Source: CAYIYO01 sp964367715 (GTDB lineage: Bacteria; Chlamydiota; Chlamydiia; Chlamydiales; Criblamydiaceae). From it: 62,073 nt of DNA. Location: contig CAYIYO010000003.1 in the NCBI GenBank assembly GCA_964367715.1, forward strand, positions 1 through 62,073. The letters are read 5' to 3'. Position numbers and translations under genes: made by a program. Below are positions 50,869 through 60,511 of the stretch, piece after piece (positions within the stretch are counted from its first letter, which is position 1; each line of letters starts with the position of its first letter). The notes under the pieces are model-generated. The model was given only the letters and a program-made list of their open reading frames with translations. It was not told the origin of the DNA and made no database searches.

Positions 50869-52160
50869 ACGCTCACCTCAATGTTGGCTCCTAATGCACG
50901 AAAGTCGTCGACAAAAGTTGAAAATGTTTTGGCCACACATGCCACAGAAGAAATCACGGTTTCCCCACTAGCTGCCATTCCCGCCACAGCAAGTGCCATC
51001 GCAATGCGATGGTCCTCATGTGAATGCACAAGAGTGCCATGTAATATAGAGTTCTTTATGATCAATCCGTCCGAAGTCTCTACAATGTCCGCTCCCATTT
51101 TTTTAAGCTCCTTTGTCATACAAGAAAGGCGATCACTCTCTTTCCCACGCGCGACAGCCGCATTGTAAATATGTGTCTCTCCTTTTGCAAAGCATGCAAC
51201 AACAGCAAGAATAGGAAGCGCATCAATACAAGAATTGAGATCCACACGGATTCCAGAAAGGATAGATCCTTCTTTTACATCGATTTTTTTTTCTTTTTCA
51301 TCGATTTTAATAGAGGCGCCCATGCGTTGTAAAATATAAAATAACTCCTTGTCGCCTTGAGGATCATTAAGATCGATATTTGTGAGGGTCAATGCGGATC
51401 CCGTAATGAGCGCCGCCGCCAATGGAAAAGCGGCAGAACTACAATCTCCCGGAACATGATAAGTAAATCCTTCTATTTGTGCATTCCCCGTCAATTCATA
51501 AGAAGAATATGCATTATTTTGGTAAGGAATTCCCAAACGATCAAACCATTCTAACGTCAGCGCCACCCAAGGAATCTCTCCTGCATTTTGTACATTCAAT
51601 TGAATAGGCGCTCCACAAAAAGCACCCGCAATTAATAACGCAGACACAGGCTGTGAGTCTGCTCCCTCAATCGTCGCGACTCCTCCACAAAGAGGGCCTT
51701 GGATTTCTATCGGAGCGTATCCATCATTTTTTAAACAACTGGTTTTTACTTTTAATTGCTTTAGTCCGAGCAGTAACGGCATCACTGAACGTTGGGTTTG
51801 AATGGAGTGGTCGCCAGTCACCGTAAAAGGGGCTGATCCTAACGCTCCTATCGCACTACAAAAGCGCAATACAATTCCTGAATTGCCAGCATCAATGGAT
51901 TTGAAAGAGGAGGAGATGGTGCCATTCACTCCTTCGATTTCTATATAGTTTAAAAAAATGTTTATGCTTGCTCCAAAAAGACGACATGCCTTGACCATTG
52001 CTTCGGTATCTGGAGAAGAGAGGGGGGTGTAAATATGGCTTTTTCCCTTTGCTAGGGACCCAAATAGCAGTGCGCGCAGGGTCTGGGATTTAGAGGAGGG
52101 GCAGGAGATAGTTCCTTTCAGTGAGGAACGTCTAACGTTGTAAAAGGGGAGGGTGGTCAT
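50865..52160 (-). CDS. aroA: EPSP synthase AroA
   Basis: AroA makes 5-enolpyruvylshikimate-3-phosphate. The 431-residue product shows LKGTISCPSSKSQTLRALLF, DAGNSGIVLRFCSAIGAL (the DAGNSG... variant of DxGNAGT), DSQPVSALLIAG, VPGDCSSAAFPLAAALITG, EDHRIAMALAVAGM near the end. It is first in the operon. A reverse copy of repeat A lies 56 bases upstream. Confidence 0.95.
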   Translation of the reverse strand: MTTLPFYNVRRSSLKGTISCPSSKSQTLRALLFGSLAKGKSHIYTPLSSPDTEAMVKACRLFGASINIFLNYIEIEGVNGTISSSFKSIDAGNSGIVLRFCSAIGALGSAPFTVTGDHSIQTQRSVMPLLLGLKQLKVKTSCLKNDGYAPIEIQGPLCGGVATIEGADSQPVSALLIAGAFCGAPIQLNVQNAGEIPWVALTLEWFDRLGIPYQNNAYSSYELTGNAQIEGFTYHVPGDCSSAAFPLAAALITGSALTLTNIDLNDPQGDKELFYILQRMGASIKIDEKEKKIDVKEGSILSGIRVDLNSCIDALPILAVVACFAKGETHIYNAAVARGKESDRLSCMTKELKKMGADIVETSDGLIIKNSILHGTLVHSHEDHRIAMALAVAGMAASGETVISSVACVAKTFSTFVDDFRALGANIEVSV

Positions 52161-52215
52161 GGTTTCTATTCTATAATAGGAATGGAAATTTTTGCTCGTT
52201 GAAAATTTGGCATCT

Positions 52216-52245
52216 GAAAATCAAAATTTGAACCACGAACGGTAT
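52216..52245 (-). repeat. Dispersed repeat A, copy 4 (reverse)
   Basis: The minus strand reads ATACCGTTCGTGGTTCAAAT and then TTTGATTTTC. It lies between the divergent aroA operon and the LRR-HECT gene. Confidence 0.72.
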
Positions 52246-52358
52246 AATTGATTTGATTCAAGTTTTTGTTAAAATATATTTTAAAATTTAAGCTTTAGTT
52301 TATTTTTAATTTACAATTATTTAATATGTTTATTGTTTATTAAAAAAATAGGTGAAAA

Positions 52359-55300
52359 ATGGTTAATCAAGTTCCATCAAGCAGCAAAAGAAGAGCAGAT
52401 CAAGATCCAGCCGCAGCCCCCTCATCAAAACGCAGCAGAACAAAAAATTCTCAGTCGATATCCGGAGTAGAGCGTCGAATCACGCGTGCACTATCAAAAG
52501 AACAACAAAAAGAACGCTCTTATGAAGAATTAAGACAAATAGTAAGTGGGGAATATCGAGAAGAAGGTGCAATTTTTGGGGAGAGCTTTAAACGTAAAAT
52601 AGAGGAAATTTTGAACTTAGGGGGAAGAAAAGAATCTGTTTCTGAGTGTATATTTGAAGGATTAATATCTCGAAAGGATTCGCTACTTTTATTAGCCCTA
52701 AGAAGCGGCGAATCTAGACAAGAGTGGGTTAAATTGTTAATCGATTTATTAAATAAAAATAAGTTTTCGTTTTCGACGCTTATTAATCAAGAGGGTGTTG
52801 ATATAAATTCAGTAGAAGTCCAGGAACTAATCGAAGAAATTATTCAAGATGAGCCGGATCTTCTTTTTGATTTAGTTTTAACCTGTCACGAACAAAGCCA
52901 AGAATGGCAGCGTAGTCATTTCTCGTTTATTGATAAGTTATCGTTAGAGTTAAAGGAACTCCATGAAGATAAACAAATTAGTAATGTAAAAATTAATTTA
53001 ATTAATGTGCGATCAATGGAATTGATAAATTCAAAAGAAATTGACGTTGAAAAAATCATATCAATGATTCAATTCTCCTCTCTTTTAAATATAAATTTTG
53101 AAGAAAAATTTGCAGATAAAGAAGTAACAAAAGAAAATATTTCTACCTTGATAGAGATTGCAGAAGAAGCCGACTCTCTTATTTTAATGAATAAAATTTT
53201 ATTCTTTTTGCACGCTAGGAGTGGTGTCATTGTTAATTATAAAACAGAGGAAGGCTTTTATTTAAATGTGAAAAACATCGAACAAATGCGTTCCTTAGAA
53301 AAATATCTTGTTGATAAGCCGATAAACATTTCTTATATTCCAGACAAAGCAGAGGAAGTTGTTGCCTTTACTCGAGATTATGGTGTCTGCATTACCTCTC
53401 TAAATTTTAAAAATGTTAAAGGGAGTATAGAACAGGAAGATTTAGTTGAAATTTTAAAATATTGCGAAAATTTGCAAAAAATAATTATTTGCATTAACTT
53501 GTTCAGGGGAGAAAACACCTCCAACAGCTTTAAAAAAATTAAGACTCTTACGCACTTGGAATTTAGTAAAAAAATACTAATCACTGTTTTAGAAGATAGT
53601 ATTGGTGATCTCCCGTCTCTTACCTCTTTAGTGTTATTTAATACTTCATTCTTGACCGAAATTCCTTTAACACTGATTCAATTAAAAAAGTTAGAGACTA
53701 TTTTTTTAGGTAAAGCCTCTCTCTCAATTAAATTACAAATGCTATTTATCATTGGACTAATGGAAAATGAAAATAAAGAAAATTTAATTAAACAATTAGA
53801 ATTGGATGAGTGTTTGATTTTCAAATACAAATTTTTAATGAAAAAGTTTTCAGAAGAAGAAGTTATAGATTTGATCCAAATTTTAAAAGTATTAAAAATT
53901 GAAAAAGAGTTGAAGTTTGTTATTGATTTATTTACTGTACTCCCATTAGAAGAATGCAATGCGTTATCTTCATTTTTTTTGAACACGCTTTTTCCTGGAG
54001 CAGAGTTTGAAACTGGTCAATATGATCTTTTTGAAGAAATTAATAAGTTGAGGTTTGTGCAGGAAGGTATTGAAAAAGTAATTAGAAATCCTTCCGCTTT
54101 AGAAGCCGTTACAATAAGACCGCTGCAGATCAATTCTAATTTTATCTCATCCAATCTTCAACGCTTCTTTGAAACAGCTTTAATGCCCTCTCCTTTTGGA
54201 GAAGAATATGTGGAGTATTTGAACGATCTCTATGAAATAGGGGATCAGAAATTTCATACTAAAATTGACCAGCAATTAAACACGGAGTTAGGACGCTCTT
54301 TTCTTATACGATTTCGCCAAAATATCGCCTCTTATTCGAATCTTTGTAGTTTTTTAGAAGAATATTTTCCTGCTAATGAGCCTGCAAATGCACATTTTTA
54401 TACTTATTTTATTGAACGTAATATAATTAAGTGTGCCTTTGATCATCCGACTCAGGAACCCATAGAAGTGTTAGCTATGGTCGCTCAGGCCATTAAAAAT
54501 AAAGAATATAATTTTAGGGGAATGGTAAAGTATCACATGCAAAATGGGATTGATGCGGGTGCCTTAACTAAAGATTTTTTTAGCCGTCTTTTTGGTGCGT
54601 TGTCTATAAAATTAAATTTAAAGCAAGGAATTCCAGATTGGAATCCTAAGCTAGACTCTGTTTTTAGTGATCTCGGAATAGTTTTAGATTTTCTCTATAC
54701 CAACTCTATCGCTTTAGGAGAAGTTTTACACGACAGATTTTTTGTTGAAATAATAAAATTTAATTCAAGAATCATTTTATCTGAATTTGATACGATTAGC
54801 GAGAAGGAGTTTTTTCGATATTTTTTTGAGCTCCCTAAAAAAACGTCTCTTGAATATCAATATGCCTTAGGTCTTCAATGCTTCTTAAAAGGAGAGTACG
54901 AAGAGAATCTTCAAAGACAACAGGAATTTATGCAGCTGGCATGTGATATTTTTGAATTTGAGATGCCAAAAGGAAAGTTGACGACGACAAAATTACGATT
55001 ATTTAAACAAAAATTAATTAATTGCTATTACGTCGAAAATAAAAAACAATTGCATACGATTCACGCTATTTTAAAAGGATTTATGCCGAGCAAAAATTTT
55101 TTAAATTGGATGGCAATAAAGAGCAGAGGGTTGAACTCTTTAAAACTCGCCATTCACGGGGCGTTTGATAAGAAAAAATTACTTTCTTTGATAGAAGTTG
55201 CGATAGAAGAAGTTGAGCAGGAGGAAGTTGAGCAGGAGGAAGAAAGCAGAAAAATTCACGACGCTATCTTACAAATATTGCATTCAAAAACCGAGCAGGA

Positions 55301-55508
55301 ACTCAGAATTTTTCTACGCAATGTGACAGGCGGACCCTATCTCCCGCAAAAAAAGATTGAAATCGTAAGAAAAGGAGATATTATTGTAGCGACTACCCAT
55401 GCATGCTTTGCTATTATAGACATCCCTTTGGCATTTGATGTCGAAGGCGTATCAACTCTATTTCATGATCTTTGCTCTATAGAATATCAAGGATTTAATG
55501 AGCGCTGA
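52359..55508 (+). CDS. LRR-HECT E3 ubiquitin-ligase-like effector candidate
   Basis: The 1049-residue product has no signal peptide. Residues 10-27 (KRRADQDPAAAPSSKRSR) fit a bipartite nuclear localisation signal. Residues about 345-460 hold LRR-like repeats (LTHLEF, LTSLVLFNTSFLTEIPLTLI, LKKLETIFL). The C-terminal about 350 residues match a HECT domain: HMQNGIDAGALTKDFFSRLF (HECT E.G.DAGGLTREFF), late FLRNVTGGPYLP (FVTGS..LP) and ATTHACFAIIDIPLAF (LP.A.TCFN.LDLP.Y), placing the catalytic Cys at 1016, 33 residues from the end. HECT ligases pass ubiquitin from E2 to substrate through that Cys. Bacteria lack ubiquitin, so a host target is implied. The gene is very AT-rich. Confidence 0.85.
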   Translation: MVNQVPSSSKRRADQDPAAAPSSKRSRTKNSQSISGVERRITRALSKEQQKERSYEELRQIVSGEYREEGAIFGESFKRKIEEILNLGGRKESVSECIFEGLISRKDSLLLLALRSGESRQEWVKLLIDLLNKNKFSFSTLINQEGVDINSVEVQELIEEIIQDEPDLLFDLVLTCHEQSQEWQRSHFSFIDKLSLELKELHEDKQISNVKINLINVRSMELINSKEIDVEKIISMIQFSSLLNINFEEKFADKEVTKENISTLIEIAEEADSLILMNKILFFLHARSGVIVNYKTEEGFYLNVKNIEQMRSLEKYLVDKPINISYIPDKAEEVVAFTRDYGVCITSLNFKNVKGSIEQEDLVEILKYCENLQKIIICINLFRGENTSNSFKKIKTLTHLEFSKKILITVLEDSIGDLPSLTSLVLFNTSFLTEIPLTLIQLKKLETIFLGKASLSIKLQMLFIIGLMENENKENLIKQLELDECLIFKYKFLMKKFSEEEVIDLIQILKVLKIEKELKFVIDLFTVLPLEECNALSSFFLNTLFPGAEFETGQYDLFEEINKLRFVQEGIEKVIRNPSALEAVTIRPLQINSNFISSNLQRFFETALMPSPFGEEYVEYLNDLYEIGDQKFHTKIDQQLNTELGRSFLIRFRQNIASYSNLCSFLEEYFPANEPANAHFYTYFIERNIIKCAFDHPTQEPIEVLAMVAQAIKNKEYNFRGMVKYHMQNGIDAGALTKDFFSRLFGALSIKLNLKQGIPDWNPKLDSVFSDLGIVLDFLYTNSIALGEVLHDRFFVEIIKFNSRIILSEFDTISEKEFFRYFFELPKKTSLEYQYALGLQCFLKGEYEENLQRQQEFMQLACDIFEFEMPKGKLTTTKLRLFKQKLINCYYVENKKQLHTIHAILKGFMPSKNFLNWMAIKSRGLNSLKLAIHGAFDKKKLLSLIEVAIEEVEQEEVEQEEESRKIHDAILQILHSKTEQELRIFLRNVTGGPYLPQKKIEIVRKGDIIVATTHACFAIIDIPLAFDVEGVSTLFHDLCSIEYQGFNER

Positions 55509-55562
55509 TTTTTTTGAGGTTGTTCAATCTGTTACTATGCTATACTTTTCTTCTTCTAATCT

Positions 55563-55648
55563 GTTCCCAGGGTAGTCGCTTCGCGCCACACCTGGGCGCT
55601 ATTGTTGCATTGCTGTCGCGATGAATGCATAAAAACAGTGCCCACGCC
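55563..55648 (-). repeat. Dispersed repeat E, copy 2 (REP-like)
   Basis: The minus strand reads CATTCATCGCGACAGCAATG, then GCGCCCAGGTGTGGCGCGA and AGCGACTACCCTGGGAAC, matching 38432-38519 in order and spacing. It lies between two plus-strand genes and fills the gap after the HECT gene. Confidence 0.65.
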
Positions 55649-55693
55649 TTAAATGATGCTCCTGTGACCTGATATATAAATAATAGGAATGAG

Positions 55694-56878
55694 ATGGAAC
55701 AAAAAATAGTTGAGTTTATAAATAAAATTTTTGAAAACAAAAATTTTGTTTCCGCTACGCTCAGCGCTCCCAAGTCAAAAGAAGAGTGCTCCAAGCTAAC
55801 AATCCGTCCCCTCCTTATCAAAGAAACTCTTCAATTTCAAGTCACAGAATTTAAGGGTGCCCAAGTATTTCATCAAAATTTGACATCTAAAGAATCGATA
55901 GAGCTCCTCCTTAGGCGTTTAAAAGGATTTGGACAATCGATTTTTACCTGTACCGACGCCGTCTACCATCTCTTAATTAGCAAAAAGTTAAAAATGACAC
56001 TCATAAAAAAAATGACAACAACGGACCCTCTTCCTCTTCTGCATAATAGAAAGAAAGAATACCTTTTACAAGAGGGCATACCGCTTCCTTTTCTACTAAA
56101 CTTGGGTATTATGAATGTCGAAGGAAAGGTCTATCCTGCAAAAAGAGATAAATTTCGTCAGATCAACCGCTTTCTAGAAATGGTGGATGACATTTTATCA
56201 GAGTTAGATTGCAAGCGTCCATTACAAATTGTCGACTTTGGATGTGGAAAAGCTTACCTAACATTTGCCATCTACCATTACCTGAAAAAGATAAAAGGGT
56301 TGAAAATTCGTGTGATCGGAATCGACAGAAAAGCCGAGGTTTTAGATAAATGCCGCGCATGGGTAGAAGAGTTAGGGGATGCCGCGGACTTTACGTTTAT
56401 TAAAGGGGACATTCAAACATGTACAGTTGAAGGCGAAATCGATTTGGCTGTTTCTCTCCACGCCTGTGACGTCGCGACGGATTTCGCCATGGCAAAAGCA
56501 ATCGAGCTAAAAGCCAAAGCACTACTTTTTGCTCCGTGCTGCCAACATGAACTATTTAAGCAAATCGACAACAAAACGCTGACACCACTCCTAAAGCACG
56601 GAATTCTAAAAGAGCGCATAGCGGTATTGGCGACGGATGCCGCACGTGGACAGCTATTAGAGATTGCAGGTTATCAGACGCAGATGATCGAATTTATCGA
56701 TCCCGAGCACACGCCAAAAAATTTATTGATTCGTGCGGTCTACAAAGGCATTTCAGGGGAAAAGGAGCAGGTCCTTCGGCGGGAGTATGCTACATTTTGT
56801 AAAGAGTTGAATATTCGTCCGACATTAGAGTCTTTGCTGGAAACTAAGGCTTATACCGAGAAGCAGCTGAAATTTTGA
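55694..56878 (+). CDS. SAM-dependent methyltransferase (GSTCD-type)
   Basis: The 394-residue product has an N-terminal domain of unknown type, then KEYLLQEGIPLPFLLNLGIM, a Rossmann methyltransferase with LQIVDFGCGKAYLTFAIYHY (motif I, near residue 180), VIGIDRKAEVLDKC, DLAVSLHACDVATDFAMAKA and FAPCCQHELFKQI. This arrangement (HACD, CCQHE) is the methyltransferase family related to GSTCD; targets may be RNA. AGGAAT precedes the ATG. Its 3' end takes part in a long inverted repeat with the converging gene. Confidence 0.82.
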   Translation: MEQKIVEFINKIFENKNFVSATLSAPKSKEECSKLTIRPLLIKETLQFQVTEFKGAQVFHQNLTSKESIELLLRRLKGFGQSIFTCTDAVYHLLISKKLKMTLIKKMTTTDPLPLLHNRKKEYLLQEGIPLPFLLNLGIMNVEGKVYPAKRDKFRQINRFLEMVDDILSELDCKRPLQIVDFGCGKAYLTFAIYHYLKKIKGLKIRVIGIDRKAEVLDKCRAWVEELGDAADFTFIKGDIQTCTVEGEIDLAVSLHACDVATDFAMAKAIELKAKALLFAPCCQHELFKQIDNKTLTPLLKHGILKERIAVLATDAARGQLLEIAGYQTQMIEFIDPEHTPKNLLIRAVYKGISGEKEQVLRREYATFCKELNIRPTLESLLETKAYTEKQLKF

Positions 56879-56909
56879 ATTTAGACGATTTCAGCTGCTC
56901 CTCGGTATA
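56852..56909. other. Inverted repeat spanning two convergent gene ends
   Basis: Bases 56852-56873 (TATACCGAGAAGCAGCTGAAAT) pair with 56888-56909, 21 of 22 bases matching, around a 14-base loop. The left arm codes the last residues of the plus-strand methyltransferase, the right arm the last residues of the minus-strand gene, so both coding ends use the same sequence in opposite orientation. It may terminate both transcripts. Confidence 0.85.
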
Positions 56910-57688
56910 GAACCATCTTGTGTGATTTTTTTCCATCTAGGTTGCATCTTTTTATTAAGGACTTCCATTAAAGGATGGTAATTGATCGGCCATCGGTAGT
57001 AGATCTCTGTATCGACAAATCCAATTTTTCCATCTTCGCACCACGGAAGGTTATTTGCTCTCACACAGTCTCCTGCGCCGACGCGTCGTGTCACTTTATA
57101 CAAGGAAGTGAGAATATTTTCTTTTTTTAAGCGGCGCCACTTCGCCCAGTTTTCTCTTCTACTTAATGGTTTTACATTTTCTACGATCAGGATAAAATTT
57201 TTCCGTCCACCTTGTTCGATAATGGTCGTGGGAGAAGGTTCGGCAGGGAGTGGGTAGATCCATTTGTTGGCGACTTTAAAAATTTTATCGCACTTATGTA
57301 TTTTGAATGCCTGCTTCAATAGATTTGCACCGATGATACGATTTGTCCAGCTGACCCAGTCGACACGCGTTGGTTTGTCGTCTGGATAAAGTTTGATGAC
57401 ATATCCTTTAATTAAAGGGTGTTGCATGACGTACGCTTGGGTTCCTTGCACTTCGGTGAAGATAAAGCCTGCTTCTGCCAACGTTTGTTTGGACGCTATC
57501 ACGCGGGTTCCATTAAAAATAGAGTCGAGAATAGGTTTTATAGCATGAGTGAGGGGAAGAAAATAGGGAGAAACTTTTTCCCAGATTTCATCAGAAACGT
57601 GTGGATTTCTCTGATAAGTTTCTGCTGCGAAGGCACTGGTTTGTAAAACAATTAAAAATAAAAGTAACAGTCGTGAACGTTTCAGCAT
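56891..57688 (-). CDS. Secreted protein with kinase-like motifs
   Basis: The 265-residue product has a signal peptide (SRLLLLFLIVLQTSAFA). The mature part includes GYVIKLYPDDKPTRVDW (a VIK-type Lys), NFILIVENVKPLSRRENW, GAGDCVRANNLPWCEDGKIG and FVDTEIYY. The last two resemble the catalytic (D...N) and metal-binding (D.E) loops of protein-kinase-like folds. If so it is a secreted kinase-like protein; this is an inference from short motifs. The alternative is an unrelated chlamydial secreted family. Confidence 0.55.
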   Translation of the reverse strand: MLKRSRLLLLFLIVLQTSAFAAETYQRNPHVSDEIWEKVSPYFLPLTHAIKPILDSIFNGTRVIASKQTLAEAGFIFTEVQGTQAYVMQHPLIKGYVIKLYPDDKPTRVDWVSWTNRIIGANLLKQAFKIHKCDKIFKVANKWIYPLPAEPSPTTIIEQGGRKNFILIVENVKPLSRRENWAKWRRLKKENILTSLYKVTRRVGAGDCVRANNLPWCEDGKIGFVDTEIYYRWPINYHPLMEVLNKKMQPRWKKITQDGSIPRSS

Positions 57689-57814
57689 ATCGTAACCCTA
57701 TTTGAAAGTTTTTTAGGTCGCGAATGCGACCAAAGGGTGTAGCCTTCGAGTCGGATGTCTTTCTTTTTCTCTCTGCGGCTCAGCGCCTCTGCGTTGATTT
57801 TTTTCTAATGGATA

Positions 57815-58630
57815 CTATAAAAGGAATAAATCGTCCTGCAGAGCCGCGCCGGGATCAACGGCGTAGCCAGAAAAATCGCTGATTCCCTCTGCTCGCAACA
57901 CTTCTTCGTCAACAAAGAAATTTCCGGTGACAGCCCTACTGTCTTTACTAAAAATGGAATAGGCGGCGTCGGCAACGATCGCTGGATGACGGCTATGTGT
58001 CATTGCTTTAGGAAAATTGACGGAGATCGCACTCGTCGCAATCGTTGTTTTAGGCCATAACGAATTCACTGCGATTCCCTCTTTAGCAAATTCCGCAGAC
58101 ATTCCTAGCGTACACATGCTCATCCCGTACTTGGACATGGTATATCCCAAATGGTTTTTAAACCATTTGGAGTCCATATTTAAAGGAGGGGAGAGATTTA
58201 AAATATGAGGATTCTCGCTTTTAATGAGATGCGGATAGCAGACTTGTGCACAAAGAAAAGATGCTCTTACATTGCATTCCATCATCAAATCGTATCGTTT
58301 CATCGGCAAAGAAGAGGTCGGCGACAAAAAGATTGCACTGGCATTATTGACGAGGATGTCAATTCCACCAAAAGTCATTACAGCAGTTTCCACTGCGCGT
58401 TTGACTTGCTCTTCGTCGCGCACATCGACCTGTAACGGCAGGGCGCGTCCACCCATTTTTTCCACTGCTTTGGCCGTGTCGTAAATGGTCCCAGGAAGGG
58501 TTGGATGAGGATCTACTGTCTTTGCTGCGATCACGATATTTGCCCCTTCGGCTGCACAACGCAAGGCGATTGCTTCGCCAATTCCGCGGCTAGCTCCTGT
58601 GATAAATACTGTTTTTCCTTTCAAGGTCAT
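57815..58630 (-). CDS. Short-chain dehydrogenase/reductase
   Basis: The 271-residue product is a classical SDR: cofactor motif VFITGASRGIGEAIALRCA, DVRDEEQ, ILVNNASAIF, catalytic Ser region ILNLSPPL and YTMSKYGMSM (YxxxK). The sequence style resembles HSDL2-type SDRs lacking the sterol-carrier domain. Substrate unknown. The ATG overlaps the stop of the ABC-F gene (ATGA), so the two form an operon; an upstream extension is not conserved-looking. Confidence 0.9.
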   Translation of the reverse strand: MTLKGKTVFITGASRGIGEAIALRCAAEGANIVIAAKTVDPHPTLPGTIYDTAKAVEKMGGRALPLQVDVRDEEQVKRAVETAVMTFGGIDILVNNASAIFLSPTSSLPMKRYDLMMECNVRASFLCAQVCYPHLIKSENPHILNLSPPLNMDSKWFKNHLGYTMSKYGMSMCTLGMSAEFAKEGIAVNSLWPKTTIATSAISVNFPKAMTHSRHPAIVADAAYSIFSKDSRAVTGNFFVDEEVLRAEGISDFSGYAVDPGAALQDDLFLL

Positions 58631-60414
58631 TTTGCTTTGTCCTCTAAAAATTGCCATCGTTCAAACAGGGCATCGTGCTCGCCTTGTTTGTCCGCAAGTT
58701 CCTGGTAGAGCGTTAACGTTTTTTGCGCATCTTTAATCACAGCGGGCTCTTCCAATTGCTTTTGCAAAGAAGCAATTTGTTGCTCGATCTTTAAAATCGT
58801 TCCTTCGATCGATTCCAATTCACGCTGTTCTTTGTACGATAGCTTTTTTGTTGTCTTTGGTGCAACTTCTTCTTTTATGGCCTTTGGAGCTTCTTTTTTT
58901 GCTGTTTTCTCTAAGGCGCGTGCGTTTTCCCACTGGCTGTAGTCGGCAAAAATGGTGTGCGCATTATTCATTCCCATTCCGATAATTTCGTTGCAGACGC
59001 GGTCCATCAGGCAGCGGTCGTGCGTAATTAATACGACGGCACCAGGGAATTCCATCAGACTTTTTTCCAAGACTTCAAGAGTCGGAATATCGAGATCGTT
59101 CGTCGGTTCATCCAAAAAGAGGACGTCGGCAGGTTCGAGCATCAGTTTTGCAATCTGAATGCGCGCACGTTCTCCTCCTGAGAGGCATCCAACGGGAAGC
59201 TGTAAACGGTCGGGCGAAAATAAAAACTTTTTCGCCCAGCCATTGACGTGGATGTCTTGTCCCCGATAATTGACCATTTCACTATTTGGAGAAAGAGCTT
59301 CGCGCAGCGAAATATTTGTCGGAATACTTTCTCGATGCTGATCAAAATAGACGAGGCGCAGATCCGTCGCATATTTTATTGTTCCCATATCAGGATCAAG
59401 CGTTTTACCTAAAATTTTGAGGAGAGTTGTCTTTCCCGTTCCATTTTTTCCGACAATGCCAAGGCGGGTTCCAGGTGAGAGCGTGACGTCGACACCTTTA
59501 AATAGCTCTTTGCCTCCCAATGTCTTTCCAAGGTTTTTTCCAACGATCAGCTTGCGCGTGGCGCGCTCCGATGCAGAAAAATCAATGGAAACGGTCTGAA
59601 AGGTATTGCGGGATTGTAGATCCGATAGTTCGTCCAACATGGCATAGGCGCGCTGAATGCGGGAAACGGATTTCGTTGTGCGCGCCTTCGGAGATTTTCG
59701 TAACCATTCGACTTCGTTGCGGACGGTGGAGGCAAGTCCTCGCTCCTGCTGTGCTTGTGCAGCAAGAAACGCATCTTTATGTGTCATATAATCGCTGAGA
59801 GTACCTTCTCCTTGTAGTAATCCTTCCGGAAAGCAGCGGTTGATTTCAATCACTTTGTTCGTGATTTTATCCAGAAAATAACGGTCGTGGCTCACGACGA
59901 GGTAACTGATTTTTTCTTTGATCAAAAACTTTTCGAGCCATTCGATCCCTTCCAAATCCAAGTGGTTTGTCGGTTCATCCAAAATCAGGATATCCGGCTC
60001 ACACATCAACGCTTTCACAATATCAAGGCGCTTTTTCCATCCACCAGACAACGTCGTTGCAATTTGCGAAAAATCTTCAAACTGCGCCTTCCCCAAAAGA
60101 ATTCCTGCGCGCGTCCGTGCATCGATGCTATCGCCTCCCACTGCCCCTTTTATTAACACTTCCTCTAACGGGAGAGAGGGAAAATCGGGAACCTGGCTGG
60201 CATAGCCTACGCGCAATCCGCGGCGACGGGAAATGTATCCATCGTCCGGGGACTCTTCTTCGGCGATAATTTTTAATAGTGTCGACTTGCCGGAACCATT
60301 AGGTCCGATCAAGCCAATGCGATCTCCTTGGGAGATAGTGAAAGTTAGGTCTTTAAAAAGAACCTGTGTACCAAATGATTTTGATAAGGAATGGATACCT
60401 AGTAATGCGCTCAT
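58627..60414 (-). CDS. ABC-F family ATPase (Uup-like)
   Basis: The 595-residue soluble protein has two ABC modules: Walker A GPNGSGKSTLL and GKNGTGKTTLL, signatures TLSGGWKKRLDI and LSGGERARIQI, Walker B ILILDEPTNHLDL and VLFLDEPTNDLDI. A C-terminal coiled coil (ESIEGTILKIEQQIASLQKQ) fits the Uup branch. ABC-F proteins act on ribosomes or, for Uup, in genome stability. There is no transmembrane part. A start 12 codons earlier is open but precedes the domain. Confidence 0.93.
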   Translation of the reverse strand: MSALLGIHSLSKSFGTQVLFKDLTFTISQGDRIGLIGPNGSGKSTLLKIIAEEESPDDGYISRRRGLRVGYASQVPDFPSLPLEEVLIKGAVGGDSIDARTRAGILLGKAQFEDFSQIATTLSGGWKKRLDIVKALMCEPDILILDEPTNHLDLEGIEWLEKFLIKEKISYLVVSHDRYFLDKITNKVIEINRCFPEGLLQGEGTLSDYMTHKDAFLAAQAQQERGLASTVRNEVEWLRKSPKARTTKSVSRIQRAYAMLDELSDLQSRNTFQTVSIDFSASERATRKLIVGKNLGKTLGGKELFKGVDVTLSPGTRLGIVGKNGTGKTTLLKILGKTLDPDMGTIKYATDLRLVYFDQHRESIPTNISLREALSPNSEMVNYRGQDIHVNGWAKKFLFSPDRLQLPVGCLSGGERARIQIAKLMLEPADVLFLDEPTNDLDIPTLEVLEKSLMEFPGAVVLITHDRCLMDRVCNEIIGMGMNNAHTIFADYSQWENARALEKTAKKEAPKAIKEEVAPKTTKKLSYKEQRELESIEGTILKIEQQIASLQKQLEEPAVIKDAQKTLTLYQELADKQGEHDALFERWQFLEDKAK

Positions 60415-60511
60415 GCAACGAGGATAACACAGATTTCCCACACGATGCAATCCTATTGACAGTCTAGGAGATGTTCATTAAACTTTCTCTTTTTGAAGTG
60501 GAGAAAAAGAG

